A program made the position numbers and the translations under genes. Shown here in pieces: positions 33,827 through 45,629 of a stretch of DNA of 64,000 nt (within the stretch, counting starts at the first letter, position 1; every line of letters begins with the position of its first letter). Under the pieces are notes generated by a model. It made no database searches. It saw only the letters and a program-made list of their open reading frames with translations, and had not been told where the DNA came from. Origin of the DNA: Candidula unifasciata (lineage: Eukaryota > Mollusca > Gastropoda > Stylommatophora > Geomitridae); the NCBI GenBank assembly GCA_905116865.2, contig CAJHNH020003135.1, forward strand, positions 549,903 to 613,902, given 5' to 3'.

Positions 33827-34549
33827 CACCAATTCTGAACATATTGGTGTCGACCCTCTTGTGGGTCGAATTTCCCTTTCACAGGGATCACCAAAGAATA
33901 CAGGAAAAATATATTATCTGAAATTATGAAGCAGCAATGAAAATAATTTTATGGTTGGGGGTCGCCACAACATGAGGAACTGTATTAAAGGATTGCCACA
34001 ACATGAGGAGCTGTATTAAAGGATCGCCACAACATGAGGAACTGTATTAAAGGGTCGCCACAACATGAGGAACTGTATTAAAGGGTCGCCACAACATGAG
34101 GAACTGTATTAAAGGGTCACCACAACATGAGGAACTGTATTAAAGGATCGCCACAACATGAGGAACTGTATTAAAGGATTGCCACAACATGAGGAACTGT
34201 ATTAAAGGGTCGCCACAACACAAGCAACTGTATTAAAGGGTCGCCACAACATGGGGAACTGTATTAAAGGGTCACCACAACATGAGGAACTGTATTAAAG
34301 GGTCACCACAACATGAGGAACTGTATTAAAGGGTCGCCACAACATGAGGAACTGTATTAAAGGGTCACCACAACATGAGGAACTGTATTAAAGGATCGCC
34401 ACAACATGAGGAACTGTATTAAAGGATTGCCACAACATGAGGAAATGTATTAAAGGGTCACCACAACACAAGCAACTGTATTAAAGGGTCGCCACAACAT
34501 GGGGAACTGTATTAAAGGGTCACAGCGTTAGGAAGGTTGAGAAACATTG
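33827..34549. mobile_element. SPIN-like non-autonomous hAT element with 8-bp TSD
   Basis: Termini caccaattctgaac and (reverse) caatgtttctcaac resemble CAGTGGTTCTCAAC hAT ends. Internal strings ccctttcacagggatcacc, ttatggttgggggtcgcc, cacaacatgaggaactgta and ggaaggttgagaaac match the SPIN/Buster-type hAT consensus as I remember it. The 8-mer gtctagac flanks both ends (33819-33826, 34550-34557) with TA at its centre. Most of the length is an internal 31-bp array. Confidence 0.85.
33953..34525. repeat. 31-bp array inside the hAT element, about 18 copies
   Basis: Unit gggtcgccacaacatgagga plus actgtattaaa, a segment normally present once near the end of this element type. Variants gggtcacc, ggatcgcc and ggattgcc recur in blocks; a larger block of about 280 bp (with acacaagcaact) appears twice. 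Confidence 0.95.
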
Positions 34550-34689
34550 GTCTAGACCTGTATGCCAGGTTTTTTAAACACTTTATAGTCCATCGTTCCC
34601 CTTGTGTTTTTGACGGCCTCATTTTGGGGAGAGAAAACAAAGAATAAATCCAATTCATATTTCCCTCCTCCCACCCAACAAACATGTAA

Positions 34690-35000
34690 AAAGTAGGGGC
34701 CGCGTTAGTGCAGTCAATAGAAGACCCGCTTTCAAATCCAACTGCGTCTCGCAGCAGCCCACGGCTGGTGTTCGAAAACGGGCAGTTCCCAGGGTTCACC
34801 CAGCCTCTAGGAAATGGGTACCAGAGTTAACACTCTGGGGTAAATGGAGAAACGTCGCTGTAGCTAGAGTTGCGAGTGAACGGCGACACAGGCGGACAAT
34901 TTCTTATCAGCTGTCTGTACTGGTGGCAGAGCACTTATGGTTTATAACCGTGTGCAATGATGCTGGTTCACATCTCCCAACTTTACCTTTACTTTACCTT
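34690..35000 (+). mobile_element. SINE-like repeat, family C
   Basis: ggggccgcgttagtgcagtc, cccgctttcaaatccaactg, cagcccacggctggtgttcg, gaaatgggtaccagagttaa, ggcggacaatttcttatcag, gtggcagagcacttatggtt. Matches 42262-42560 in opposite orientation. Confidence 0.88.
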
Positions 35001-35009
35001 TATGTAAAA

Positions 35010-35215
35010 AGTAACTTATTATGGGTGTTTCCTTCAAAGTCAGTGTGCCTGTCTGAGAGGCGAGGAACTGTCAGTCTGTATATAAATAAACAAGATCTGT
35101 AACATGGATGTTCATGCAACAGTCACATTTTGGTACACAAGACTAGAGTCCGGAAATGGACAATCAACCAGGAATTTTTACCAGAGTTTGTTGCCTGTGA
35201 ACACGAAGAGTTGAA
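35010..35215 (+). repeat. (GAA)n-tailed dispersed repeat, 5' truncated
   Basis: gtgtttccttcaaagtcagt, gtctgagaggcgagga, gatctgtaacatggatg, acacgaagag. Confidence 0.82.
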
Positions 35216-35224
35216 TTGAGTTAT

Positions 35225-35935
35225 CAAAAACTGACATCATAGCACCCGGGGCATTCCCATTCCATCCTCATCTTCAGCAGCTAGAGCAGAGTTCCAATAC
35301 TGATAGTACTGGTCACAATCTTGTTATATGTCCGTCTTGTCTTTCCTCTGTGTGAAGTGAGCCGGCCAGACCCTCTGGTTACATCCAGGTACCTCATTCT
35401 CTTCAGACCAGAACAATCTTGTTTTTCTACTAATTCCGTTGTTTGTTCTCAAAGGGCCTTGACCACATCTGCCGTGACATATATCAATTCACCACCCAGT
35501 GGTGCAGATCCAGCCAGTCTGTCTGCCTGTTCATTACACACTACGCTGGCATGGCCTAGAGAAAAGATCTAAAGTATGCTCAATACCTGTGACCTTCCCA
35601 GTAAAGCTTGCCAATCTGCTCGAAGCATCCCTGTCTTCACCTTTCTCAGTATGTTTTCAGAGTCAGTTACAATTATGACATGTGTATGCATCTTGTTCTC
35701 TAGCCACCGGAGAGCTGCAGTTACTGTCTCCACCTCCACTCTCATGCTAGATGTTGTGGTGACGTATGCTAGGCTGTCTTGCACTAAAAATGTTCCATTG
35801 GCTTTCCCCCAGGCACTTCTCTCTCCTCTCACCACCGAACCATCTATATAGATAATCAGATCACCTGGGCGTGAATTGTCGTGAATTAACTGTTGGACTT
35901 CATCCTCCGTAGCACCCGCTGGCCACTCTCAGCAC
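35225..35935 (-). mobile_element. Non-LTR retrotransposon 3' end with RNase H domain
   Basis: From about 35875 down, the - strand reads DLIIYIDGSVV (catalytic Asp), then about 35 residues later VEVETVTAALRWLE (catalytic Glu), then VIIVTDSENILRKVKTGML (catalytic Asp): a type 1 RNase H domain with all three acidic residues visible. It breaks at 35569 and continues frameshifted to the 3' end near 35225. Same family as 36418-36840. Confidence 0.88.
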
Positions 35936-36417
35936 GCCCGGCCCAATGTGAACACGAAGAATTGTTAGTAAATTATGTGAGGGTTATCTTTACTTTTAGC
36001 CTCCCCCCCCCCCCCAAAAAAACACAACAACAAAAATGGGAGACAATTACTAGGAAATATGTAAAATTAAAGTCATATTATTGATTATGTCCCCTTTCCT
36101 GTAAAAGTTCCAGAGCCTCATTATGGAGGTGGGAAGAAAGAAAAAGGTCCATTCCCCCCTAACTAGCGTAGCATAAAAGGCAAATAGTAGGAGTTTGCTT
36201 AAATCAGTTGCGTTGAGCTGAACGAAAGACGCAGATATCCCAGTTTAGCTGTAAACAACAACACAATGTACTGACTTCTCTTTTAAGGGAAAACGCAGAA
36301 GAATAAAGACGAATACGCCACTTACTGTGGTGAGCTGTATGATGTAAAACAAGGCAGTCCTTACAGCTGAAGAATTGATTAATATGGTAATGTTTGAAAC
36401 ATAAGTTTATAACAAGC

Positions 36418-36840
36418 ATGCTTCGTGCAGAGTGGCAAGCATCACTTCAGAGGTCTAGAGTAGTGAGCATCCTTTGGATATTTTCTCCAGGTTATGTCGG
36501 TGTGGTGGGAAATGAGCAGGCAGATAGACTTTCTGGCTCTGCACCACTTGGTGATGAATTGATGTACGACAAGTTAGATATTGTAAAGGGCCCTTTGGGA
36601 GCAAGTAAACAGTGCAGAGGTGCAAACAAATCTTTATGATCTAAGGAGAATGGTGCTGCAAGGAGTTACAAGGGGATCTGGCTGATGCTTAACACTCAGG
36701 AAAAGGATGAGACAATATACAATCAGATGGTTACTGGTACCATCAGAATTGAAACTCTTTGCTTGCTGCTGAAGATGGGTACAGAGCACTTATGGGAGTG
36801 TCCCGAGTGCTGTGATGTCAGTTCTTAATTAAACATTCAA
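36418..36840 (+). mobile_element. RNase H-type LINE 3' end, second copy
   Basis: Reads MLRAEWQASLQRSRVVSILW, then FSPGYVGVVGNEQADRLSGS, the C-terminal half of an RNase H domain. It ends gagcacttatgggagtgtcc, cgagtgctgtgatgtc. It lies opposite and close to the copy at 35225-35935, overlapping it in family position. Confidence 0.85.
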
Positions 36841-37689
36841 CATAAGTTTATAAATAGCTTCTGAGCTGAAGTCTTTTAACCAAGCACCGAACCAGTCAAC
36901 CATCACATATTTATTTATTATGTTGTTTTCCAATAAACTCGCTGATTCAATTTGTCACACCCACATTTTGAAGACAATAAACTTTTGTTTCATTTACATC
37001 TGTTATTCACAATAATCTCACAAGCCATCAAAGAACAACAAATGAAAGTGGTTGGACACCCAACAAGAATGCCCTAGTACTACTATCTGCCACAGCGAGC
37101 CACAATAAAACGTTGCAATGGGTATAGAGCGGTGGAAGACCTCAGAAAATATAGAGTGATAGCATAAAAAAACAGCCTTATAGAAGTGAACACTAATCTT
37201 AATATGCTATTGACAGAGCTCATCAATGAATGTTACATCTCCCCCTGACACTTCGCTGAGATACAAGATGGAGAAGAAGAAGAGAAGAAGAAAAGATTCA
37301 CAACAATCTTTCCAAAACACAAACATACAAACAAATAATCAAATTTACATTTCAATCTCAGGCAAGTATTCTTTATTTGCATCAGGGGACATTATTCACA
37401 AAAGAAATCAAAGTACAATGAAATAATTTAAGGCAATAATCATTATACATTCCATCATAAAAAATTTAAAAAAAAATGGTTAATTTAAAAACAAAAGTAG
37501 TTTAGAAGTAATAAATATCAAGACATGGACCACTTTTCTTATTTGCTTTTTTTAATTTGCTGTATTTTGTCCATGCCTGTATGTTTCCCCTGTTACCTCA
37601 AAGTTTGAACCACTCCTGTGATTTCAAGAGCTGCAACGTCCTCGATGACAAACCAAGCCAGCAAATGCAGGATACACCATTTAACCTTC
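36841..37689. other. Intergenic, possible LINE remnant, no gene
   Basis: 37030-37290 faintly resembles the RTE-like C-terminus (VVGHPTRMP, then ERWKTSENIE). The remainder is AT-rich and unrecognised. Confidence 0.4.
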
Positions 37690-38785
37690 AAAGAAGCTGT
37701 AATCAGGGCACCCTCATGGTTGCACCAAACATGACCCTGGTATAGCTGCAATCAGGGCACCCTCATGGTTGCACCAAACATGACACTGGTATAGCTGCAA
37801 TCAGGGCACCCTCATGGTTGCACCAAACATGACACTGGTATAGCTGCAATCAGGGCACCCTCATGGTTGCACCAAACATGACACTGGTATAGCTGTAATC
37901 AGGGCACCCTCATGGTTGCACCAAACATGACACTGGTATAGCTGCAATCAGGGCACCCTCATGGTTGCACCAAACATGACCTTGGATAGCTGTAATCAGG
38001 GCACCCTCATGGTTGCACCAAACATGACACTGGTATAGCTGTAATCAGGGCACCCTCATGGTTGCACCAAACATGACACTGGTATAGCTGTAATCAGGGC
38101 ACCCTCATGGTTGCACCAAACATGACACTGGTATAGCTGCAATCAGGGCACCCTCATGGTTGCACCAAACATGACCCTGGTATAGCTGCAATCAGGGCAC
38201 CCTCATGGTTGCACCAAACATGACACTGGTATAGCTGCAATCAGGGCACCCTCATGGTTGCACCAAACATGACCTTGGTATAGCTGTAATCAGGGCACCC
38301 TCATGGTTGCACCAAACATGACACTGGTATAGCTGTAATCAGGGCACTCTCATGGTTGCACCAAACATGACCTTGGTATAGCTGTAATCAGGACACCCTC
38401 ATGGTTGCACCAAACATGACACTGGTATAGCTGTAATCAGGGCACCCTCATGGTTGCACCAAACATGACACTGGTATAGCTGCAATCAGGGCACCCTCAT
38501 GGTTGCACCAAACATGACACTGGTATAGCTGTAATCAGGGCACCCTCATGGTTGCACCAAACATGACACTGGTATAGCTGTAATCAGGGCACCCTCATGG
38601 TTGCACCAAACATGACACTGGTATAGCTGTAATCAGGGCACCCTCATGGTTGCACCAAACATGACCTTGGTATTGCTGTAATCAGGGCACCCTCATGGTT
38701 GCACCAAACATGACACTGGTATAGCTGCAATCAGGGCACCCTCATGGTTGCACCAAACATGACCCTGGTATAGCTGCAATCCTGA
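37690..38785. repeat. 49-bp tandem array, about 22 copies
   Basis: Unit tagctgcaatcagggcaccc, tcatggttgcaccaaacatg, acactggta. Copies differ at few sites (gcaat/gtaat, acactgg/accctgg/accttgg), so the array is homogeneous. Confidence 0.97.
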
Positions 38786-38859
38786 GGACAATTGATTAAT
38801 ACCTTATTCTAGAAATTTCCTCCCTCATTTGTTATAATATATATCAAGAGTTAGAAAGT

Positions 38860-39090
38860 TAGTTGTGTATCCTTTATAAGATGCTGCAGAACAAACTCCA
38901 GCATTTTTTTGGCTGTTGTTTTTCTAGGCAAATTTTATGTTCAGTTGTTTGCCATTGCTTTGTGAACGGTCAGCTCGTGGTACCACTATTGAAACCAATG
39001 CAAGACAAGCTGTCCACAACTGTGATCGAACCTAGCACCGCAGCATTATGAAAGCCCGCTCGCAACCCCTAAGCCACAGAATCTGACATA
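38860..39090 (-). mobile_element. tRNA-derived SINE, family P
   Basis: gtatcctttataagatgctg, gttgtttttctaggcaaatt, gtttgccattgctttgtgaa, gtgatcgaacctagcacc. On the - strand the head has ggttcgatcac as box B. Confidence 0.88.
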
Positions 39091-39862
39091 TCAAGAGTAG
39101 GTGATTTTAATTTATAATACTCTATTTTTGTTAATTACATTGTCTGACCTATTCCTCAATTATAATTTAAATAATTACAATTTTACAAGATATTTAAAAA
39201 ACAAATGTGCATACAATAGTGTAACTATACAAAACTGTGGGGAAGGGGAGAATAACTTGGGTAATAAAAAGCAAAACAATACAAAATGCAATAATTATTT
39301 TAATGGAACAGTATTTGAACACCTTAGAACAAAACAATAACAATACAAAATGCAAAGCAAACAAATATGCATAATAAATGGAAAGAAGCTGAAAAAAGCT
39401 GCAATAATATCAATAATACAAATAGTTTTAACAAGAAGCATATGAACTGAAAGTGAAAAACATATTAAGTTTTAAGATACAGATTTTTGGTATATTTTTT
39501 CGCAGTTAGAACATTGAAGACCATTAATATGACAGCATTTTGCATGTTCTAGAAACCGTACAACACAATGTACTTTTCCTAACGATTAAAGAGGGCCGAA
39601 AAGGAAATATTGTTTTATTACTTAAAATGTGTTAAGATATTCAAAACATAAAAGTATGTATTCTGAGCTTTGCTGAATGTTCTCCTACAAAAGAATTTTT
39701 GATGTTGCCTCCTTTAAACAGAGATTTAATCATCTAACTTCATTCTCACTGTCTGATTTCTTGCTACAGTTAAGATTAGTCTGCAGGCAACTCATATATA
39801 CAGTTATATGTTCATAGACAACTTAAACTAAACAAATATCTCTGAGATAAACAGTTCCAGAA
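39091..39862. other. Intergenic, AT-rich, no gene
   Basis: No coding similarity. Part of it repeats sequence near 32900-33100. Confidence 0.5.
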
Positions 39863-40470
39863 GACTTGCAATTCATAGACAAGTATCTCTTTCACACACA
39901 GTTTACAGACAAGTATCTCTTTCACACACAGTTTACAGACAAGTATCTCTTTCACACACAGTTTACAAGATCTCTTTCACACAGTTTATCTCTTACACAC
40001 AGTCTACAGACAAGTATCTCTTATCAAGACAAGTATCTCTTTCACACACAGTTTACAGACAAGTATCTCTTTCACACACAGTTTACAGACAAGTATCTCT
40101 TATACACACAGTTTACAGACAAGTATCTCTTTCACACACAGTTTAGAGACAAGTATCTCTTTCACACACAGTTTAGAGACAAGTATCTCTTTCACACACA
40201 GTTTAGAGACAAGTATCTCTTACACACACAGTTTAGAGACAAGTATCTCTTACACACACAGTTTACAGACAAGTATCTCTTAGACAAACAGTTAACAGAC
40301 AAGTATCTCTTATACACACAGTTTACAGACAAGTATCTCTTAGACAAACAGTTTACAGATAAGTATCTCTTAGACAAACAGTTTACAGATAAGTATCTCT
40401 TAGACAAGCAACTTGAGTCAAGACAAGTAACTCCTACACAAACAGTTCACAGATGAGTAACTCTTGGGCA
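39863..40470. repeat. 30-bp tandem array, about 19 copies
   Basis: Unit gtttacagacaagtatctct plus ttcacacaca, decaying into shorter and variant units at both ends. As 30 is a multiple of three, one frame reads a 10-residue repeat through the whole array; it is not a gene. Confidence 0.95.
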
Positions 40471-41040
40471 TAAAGTTAATAGACAAATATCCCTAAAACA
40501 AGCAACTGTTGACACATACAGTGAACAGATAGGCTACAGTATCAGTCTGTTGCTTCTACCATTGCCTGAACTCAATCTTTCCTCTACGATGCTCTCTCAC
40601 TGATGTGTCCTATTAATCCTACTAAACTGTGGTAAATGTCTGCTGTATCTCAACCCGTTTTCCAAGTCTACAGATCCAGCTGCGTCCTTGGTAATTGAAG
40701 AAGACATAACAGAAGAAAAACATGCCAAGTTAAAAATGTGACAACATCAAGGCAAGTGTAGGAAGTCATTGAGCATGTGCACAAAAAATATGTTACAAAA
40801 AAAGAAAAACATTGTATCTTATAAACAGTATAAACATATGGACACATATACAGAGGGGGTAACAGTCTAACATATGTGGCTGTTAAAGCCAAAATGTAAT
40901 ATACACATAAACAGTAATTTAAGTGGTTGATATGCCTCAAAATGATGCCAAAAAGATTAATAAGAACAAAATAGATTACAGTGGTGGGTGTATTTAAGAA
41001 ATATTATGGGTGTAAACAATATCTTTACTGCAAACATTTA
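40471..41040. other. Intergenic, nothing recognised
   Basis: No coding or repeat similarity seen. Confidence 0.5.
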
Positions 41041-41245
41041 TCACTCTAAGGGCAGCCTAGAACAGGGAGTCGTGACCCCGAAGGTTTAAGGACGCATGAC
41101 GATGCAGTCAGCATGAACCGTGCAGGTTAGGATTCTTATTTTTGACTTCGACAGAAATAATCTCAGTCTATTACTGAGGATCAAACCTGCGTCTTTCCTG
41201 TGAAAGCCCAGCACTCTAAACATTCTGCCAGCTGATTCTGTAAAT
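41041..41245 (-). mobile_element. tRNA-derived SINE, second type
   Basis: The - strand head ggcagaatgtttagagtgct, gggctttcacaggaaagacg and gcaggtttgatcctcag has box A and box B-like segments and resembles 18930-19125. Confidence 0.65.
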
Positions 41246-41309
41246 CTTGGGAATAAAAGGAAAAGGAATTAGGAAATCTGAGAAGAATTTAAAGAATTTT
41301 ATCCTCGTA

Positions 41310-41590
41310 TGTGTTCTGGGGCTCCACTGTAAGGAGGGGAAAAGAAAAATAAACCTCCCATCAAGCATGTTGACTAATTAGGCGTGTTTCTTCAAAGTCA
41401 GAGTGCATGTGGCTGAGAAGTGACAAGCCAGCAGTGCGTACAAATAAGCCAGATCCACAAAATGGACGAACAAGCAAAACTCAGTTTTTGGAACAGAACT
41501 GAGGTTCAGAAGTGGATGAACAACCAGTACTTTCATGAGTTTACAGTTGGTGAATGCTTCACAGCAGAAGAAGAAAAAGAACTTTATAAA
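41310..41590 (+). repeat. (GAA)n-tailed dispersed repeat
   Basis: gtgttctggggctccactgt, gtgtttcttcaaagtcagag, gccagatccacaaaatggac, ttttggaacagaactgagg, tacagttggtgaatg, then agaagaagaaaaaga. Confidence 0.85.
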
Positions 41591-42239
41591 GATGAAAATT
41601 ATTTTTGAATCATCATTCACGTTTGTCCTGTCTGGGTCACTACTTGAAAGTTTGATCACTCCTGAAGCTCAAGAATCTTATCCTGAATGGCCACCCAACA
41701 GGAAAACATTTCAGATATCAGTTGACCCCAGAAATGATATGATAATTGGGGCAGCTGTAATGGTTACACCACCTTACTGTAGTCTATTGTCCTGTGTAAG
41801 GTCATTATGACTGAGAAACTTCACAACCCAGGTATTGTATAAATAGCTGAATAAACTCGCACAGACAAACAGGTATCATGCAAAACCCCATCATAGTCCC
41901 ACACACATATTTATATCCATCAGAGGTCGCAAAAACTCACTGTCACACTCACCATCACACGCTGACACAACAAGTAAGAACCACCAGCAACTCTCAAAAA
42001 GCCTCGCTCACCAAAAATATAAACAGGAATATAGACTAGCATAGGGTAGGTATAATATCATCAGGGGAAGTAATTACAATATTTCAAAGTACAATGGAAT
42101 GTTGTGAGTACATTCCCATATATTCACATGTACAGGATAAATCTCATCTTGCAACATTCAAAATCAAGAACATGTTATTTCCTAATCTGAGGTAATGAGT
42201 TCTATAAATACTTTTTTTTTTTAGTTTAGTTGAAATATA
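41591..42239. other. Intergenic, nothing recognised
   Basis: No coding similarity; T and A runs at 42211-42258. Confidence 0.5.
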
Positions 42240-42259
42240 AAAAAAAAAAAAAAAAAGGT

Positions 42260-42560
42260 AAAGTCAGGAGATATGAACCAGCGTCATTTGCACACGGTTA
42301 TAAACCATAAGTGCTCTGCCACCAGTACGGACAGCTGATAAGAATTGTCCGCCTGTGTTGCCATTCGCACATAACTCTGTAGCTACTGCGACATTCCTCC
42401 ATTTACCCCAGAGTGTCAACTCTGGTACCCATTTCCTAGAGGCTGGGTGAACCCGGGGAATCGCCCGGTTTCGAACACCGACCGTGGGCTGCAGCGAGTC
42501 GCAGCTGGATTTGAAAGCCAGCTTCTTATCAACTATGCTAACGCAACTCCCGAGTTGTAA
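42260..42560 (-). mobile_element. SINE-like repeat, family C
   Basis: Reverse complement of 34690-35000: cataagtgctctgccacca, gaattgtccgcctgtgttg, ctggtacccatttcctagag, gtttcgaacaccgaccgtgg, ctggatttgaaagcc. The A18 run at 42241-42258 is its pole. Confidence 0.88.
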
Positions 42561-43329
42561 TATGAGATAAGACAATACTGTATTTTAAATAATTTATGTT
42601 TGATACCCCCCCCCCCCCCCCCCCCAAATGCACTGAACGGGTGGGTTCCTTAGATTGAGGTTTTGTATTAAGTAAAGCAAGACATTGTGGGCACTGGATC
42701 TTTATGAAAAAAAAAAAACAGTTTCAACAAAACAGTCTAGTACATCTTAAAAATAAAGTTTGATGGCAACAGACTTATCAAACTTATTTGATCTAATCTC
42801 CATTTATCTATCTCTTGTTATTGTCTCACTGCCTGCTTCTTGCTTGAGTGCCTTCAAATTTTGTATGAAGATGATTGATCGGTATTGGTAAAAAATACTC
42901 TGGTTTGTACTTACAAATGCACTGAACATTATTTTACATAACGATACTCATGGCAACAATAAATGTTGAGTCAAAAATGCGGAAGGTGACCACCATTTTG
43001 CCTTATCAAATGTCATGGGCAATCTTCCTCTACACATTGTAATCCTTCCTGTTTTGAATAAATTATATTGAAATTTTCTAATGCCACCATCTTAGACCAT
43101 CAAGCATAGGTCTGTCAGTCTGCAATTGCTTCCCCTACCGCGAATCTTTTTAACTGTCAAGACAGGGTCCAGTGTTTTCTTCTCATTATATGATTAAAGA
43201 ACTCTGACTGTCTCTTTCCTGTATGTCCAGGAAATCACTGCTGGTTAGGAATTTGCAACATTTATCCCAGAAAGTACATCTCCAAGACCTTGCAGCTGTT
43301 TCTAATCTTTTCCCTCCACCTTTTAAGAT
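42561..43329. other. Intergenic, poly-C run, no gene
   Basis: C run at 42606-42625. Remainder unrecognised. Confidence 0.5.
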
Positions 43330-45295
43330 AAACTGTCATACAGTGGGTAATTAACTGCCGTACAGTGGGTAATAAACTGCCATACAGTGGGTAATTAACT
43401 GCCATACAGTGGGTAATAAACTGCCATACAGTGGGTAATTGACTGCCATACAGTGGGTAATTAACTGCCATACAGTGGGTAATTAACTGCCATACAGTGG
43501 GTAATAAACTGCCATACAGGGGGTAATTAACTGCCATACAGTGGGTAATAAACTACCATACAGTGGGTAATTAACTGTCGTACAGTGGGTAATTAACTGC
43601 CATACAGTGGGTAATTACATGTCGTTCAGTGGGTAATTAACTGCCATACAGTGGGTAATAAACTGCCATACAGTGGGTAATTAACTGCCGTACAGTGGGT
43701 AATTAACTGCCATACAGTGGGGTATTTGACTGCCATTCAGTGGCTAATTAAATAACCTACAGAGGGTAATTACCTGCCATACAGTGGGTATTTTACTGCC
43801 ATAAAATGGGTAATTAACTGCCATACAGTGGGTAATTAACTGCCATACAGTGTGTAATTAACTGTCGTACAGTGGGTAATTAACTGCCGTACAGTGGGTA
43901 ATAAACTGCCATACAGTGGGTAATTAACTGCCGTACAGAGGGTAATTACCTGCTATACAGTGGGGTATTTGACTGCCATTCAGTGGCTAATTAAATAACC
44001 TACAGTGGGTAATTACCTGCCATAAAGTGGGTATTTTACTGCCATAAAATGGGTAATTAACTGCCATACAGTGGGTAATTAACTGCCATACAGTGGGTAA
44101 TTAACTGCCATACAGTGGGTAATTAACTGCCATACAGTGGGTAATTAACTGTCGTACAGTGGGTAATTAACTGCCATACAGTGGGTAATTAATTGCCATA
44201 CAGTGGGTAATTAACTGTCGTACAGTGGGTAATTAACTGCCATACAGTGGGTAATACACTGCCATACAGTGGGTAATTAAATAACCTACAGTGGGTAATT
44301 ACCTGCCATACAGTGGGTGTTTTACTGCCATAAAATGGGTAATTAACTGCCATACAGTGGGTAATTAACTGCCATACACATACAGTGGGTAATTAACTGC
44401 CATACAGTGGGTAATTAACTGCCATACAGTGGGTAATTAACTGCCATACAGTGGGTAATTAACTGCCATACAGTGGGTAATTAACTGTCGTACAGTGGGT
44501 AATTAACTGCCGTACAGTGGGTAATAAACTGCCATACAGTGGGTAATAAACTGCCATACAGTGGGTAATTAACTGTCGTACAGTGGGTAATTAACTGCCA
44601 TACAGTGGGTAATAAACTGCCATACAGTGGGTAATTAACTGCCGTACAGTGGGTAATTAACTGCCATACAGTGGGGTATTTGACTGCCATTCAGTGGCTA
44701 ATTAAATAACCTACAGTGGGTAATTACCTGCCATACAGTGGGTATTTTACTGCCATAAAATGGGTAATTAACTGCCATAAAATGGGTAATTAACTGCCAT
44801 ACAGTGGGTAATTAACTGCCATACAGTGGGTATTTTACTGCCATACAGTTGGTAATTAACTGCCATACAGTGGGTAATTAACTGCTATACAGTGGGTAAT
44901 TAACTGCCATACATGGGGTAATTAACTGCCATACAGTGGGTAACTAACTGCCATACAGGGGGTAATTAACTGCCATACAGTGGGTAATTAACTGCCATAC
45001 AGGGGGTAGTTAACTGCCATACGGTGGGTAATTAACTGCCATACAGAGGGGTAATTAACTGCCATACGGTGGGTAATTAACTGCCATACAGAGGGTAATT
45101 AACTGCCATACAGTGGGTAATTAACTGCCATACAGTGGGTAATTAACTGCCGTACAGTGGGTAATTAACTGCCGTACAGTGGGTAATTAACTGTCGTACA
45201 GTGGGTAATTAACTGCCATACAGTGGGTAATTAACTGTCGTACAGTGGGTAATTAACTGCCATACAGTGGGTAATTAACTGCCATACAGTGGGTA
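43330..45295. repeat. 22-bp tandem array with higher-order blocks, about 89 copies
   Basis: Unit ctgccatacagtgggtaatt plus aa. A distinct variant block (ggggtatttgactgcc, attcagtggctaattaaata, acctacag, ggtattttactgccataaaa) recurs at about 43718, 43961, 44670 and partly at 44275, showing duplication of multi-unit blocks. ccatac/ccgtac/tcgtac variants alternate. Confidence 0.97.
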
Positions 45296-45629
45296 ATCAT
45301 ACATGATATACAATTTAGAAACCTAGCTGGGAGGTAGATGAATTAGATACAAATCTAGAAACTGTTTCACATACAAAATATAAATAACAAGTCTGCTGAC
45401 ATTTCAAGGTTGAAAATCATCTAGAATGTCTCAGTTCATTGGATAATTTGTTCAAAAATAGAAGCTGAAGGCCAAAAACTAAATATACACAAATTGAAAT
45501 GTGGCCTCAATAAATAAAGCCATTTATAAGTTACAATAAAAAATATATTACGTCTTGATCTGAAACAAAGTTTACTGACATAGGCTTGGTACTGCTACCG
45601 TAGCAAAACTGATTTATCATTCTGTGGAG
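45296..45629. other. Intergenic spacer between two arrays
   Basis: AT-rich unique-looking sequence, no gene. Confidence 0.5.

Larger units (their letters stand above)
33606..34620 (+). mobile_element. tRNA-derived SINE, family S, split by a hAT element
   Basis: Head and body gggagtcaccgtggtatagg, ggctagacagtcgcctgtgg, cagctcccaggtcaaccca, gtgccgattggtctagac run to 33826. The SINE resumes at 34550/34558 with ctgtatgccagg. The 723 bases between belong to the element at 33827-34549. Confidence 0.85.

Noticed and set aside
34512..34799. 95-residue - strand frame
   Set aside because: It spans the hAT element end and a SINE; no domain.
37690..38785. CRISPR-like repeat array
   Set aside because: No unique spacers between repeats; a head-to-tail minisatellite in an animal genome. 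The same applies to the other arrays.
39866..40456. 196-residue frame with a 10-residue repeat
   Set aside because: Read-through of the 30-bp minisatellite. No start context, domain or splice support.
43262..44690. Repeated frames on the - strand
   Set aside because: Artefact of the 22-bp array (three units make 22 codons).
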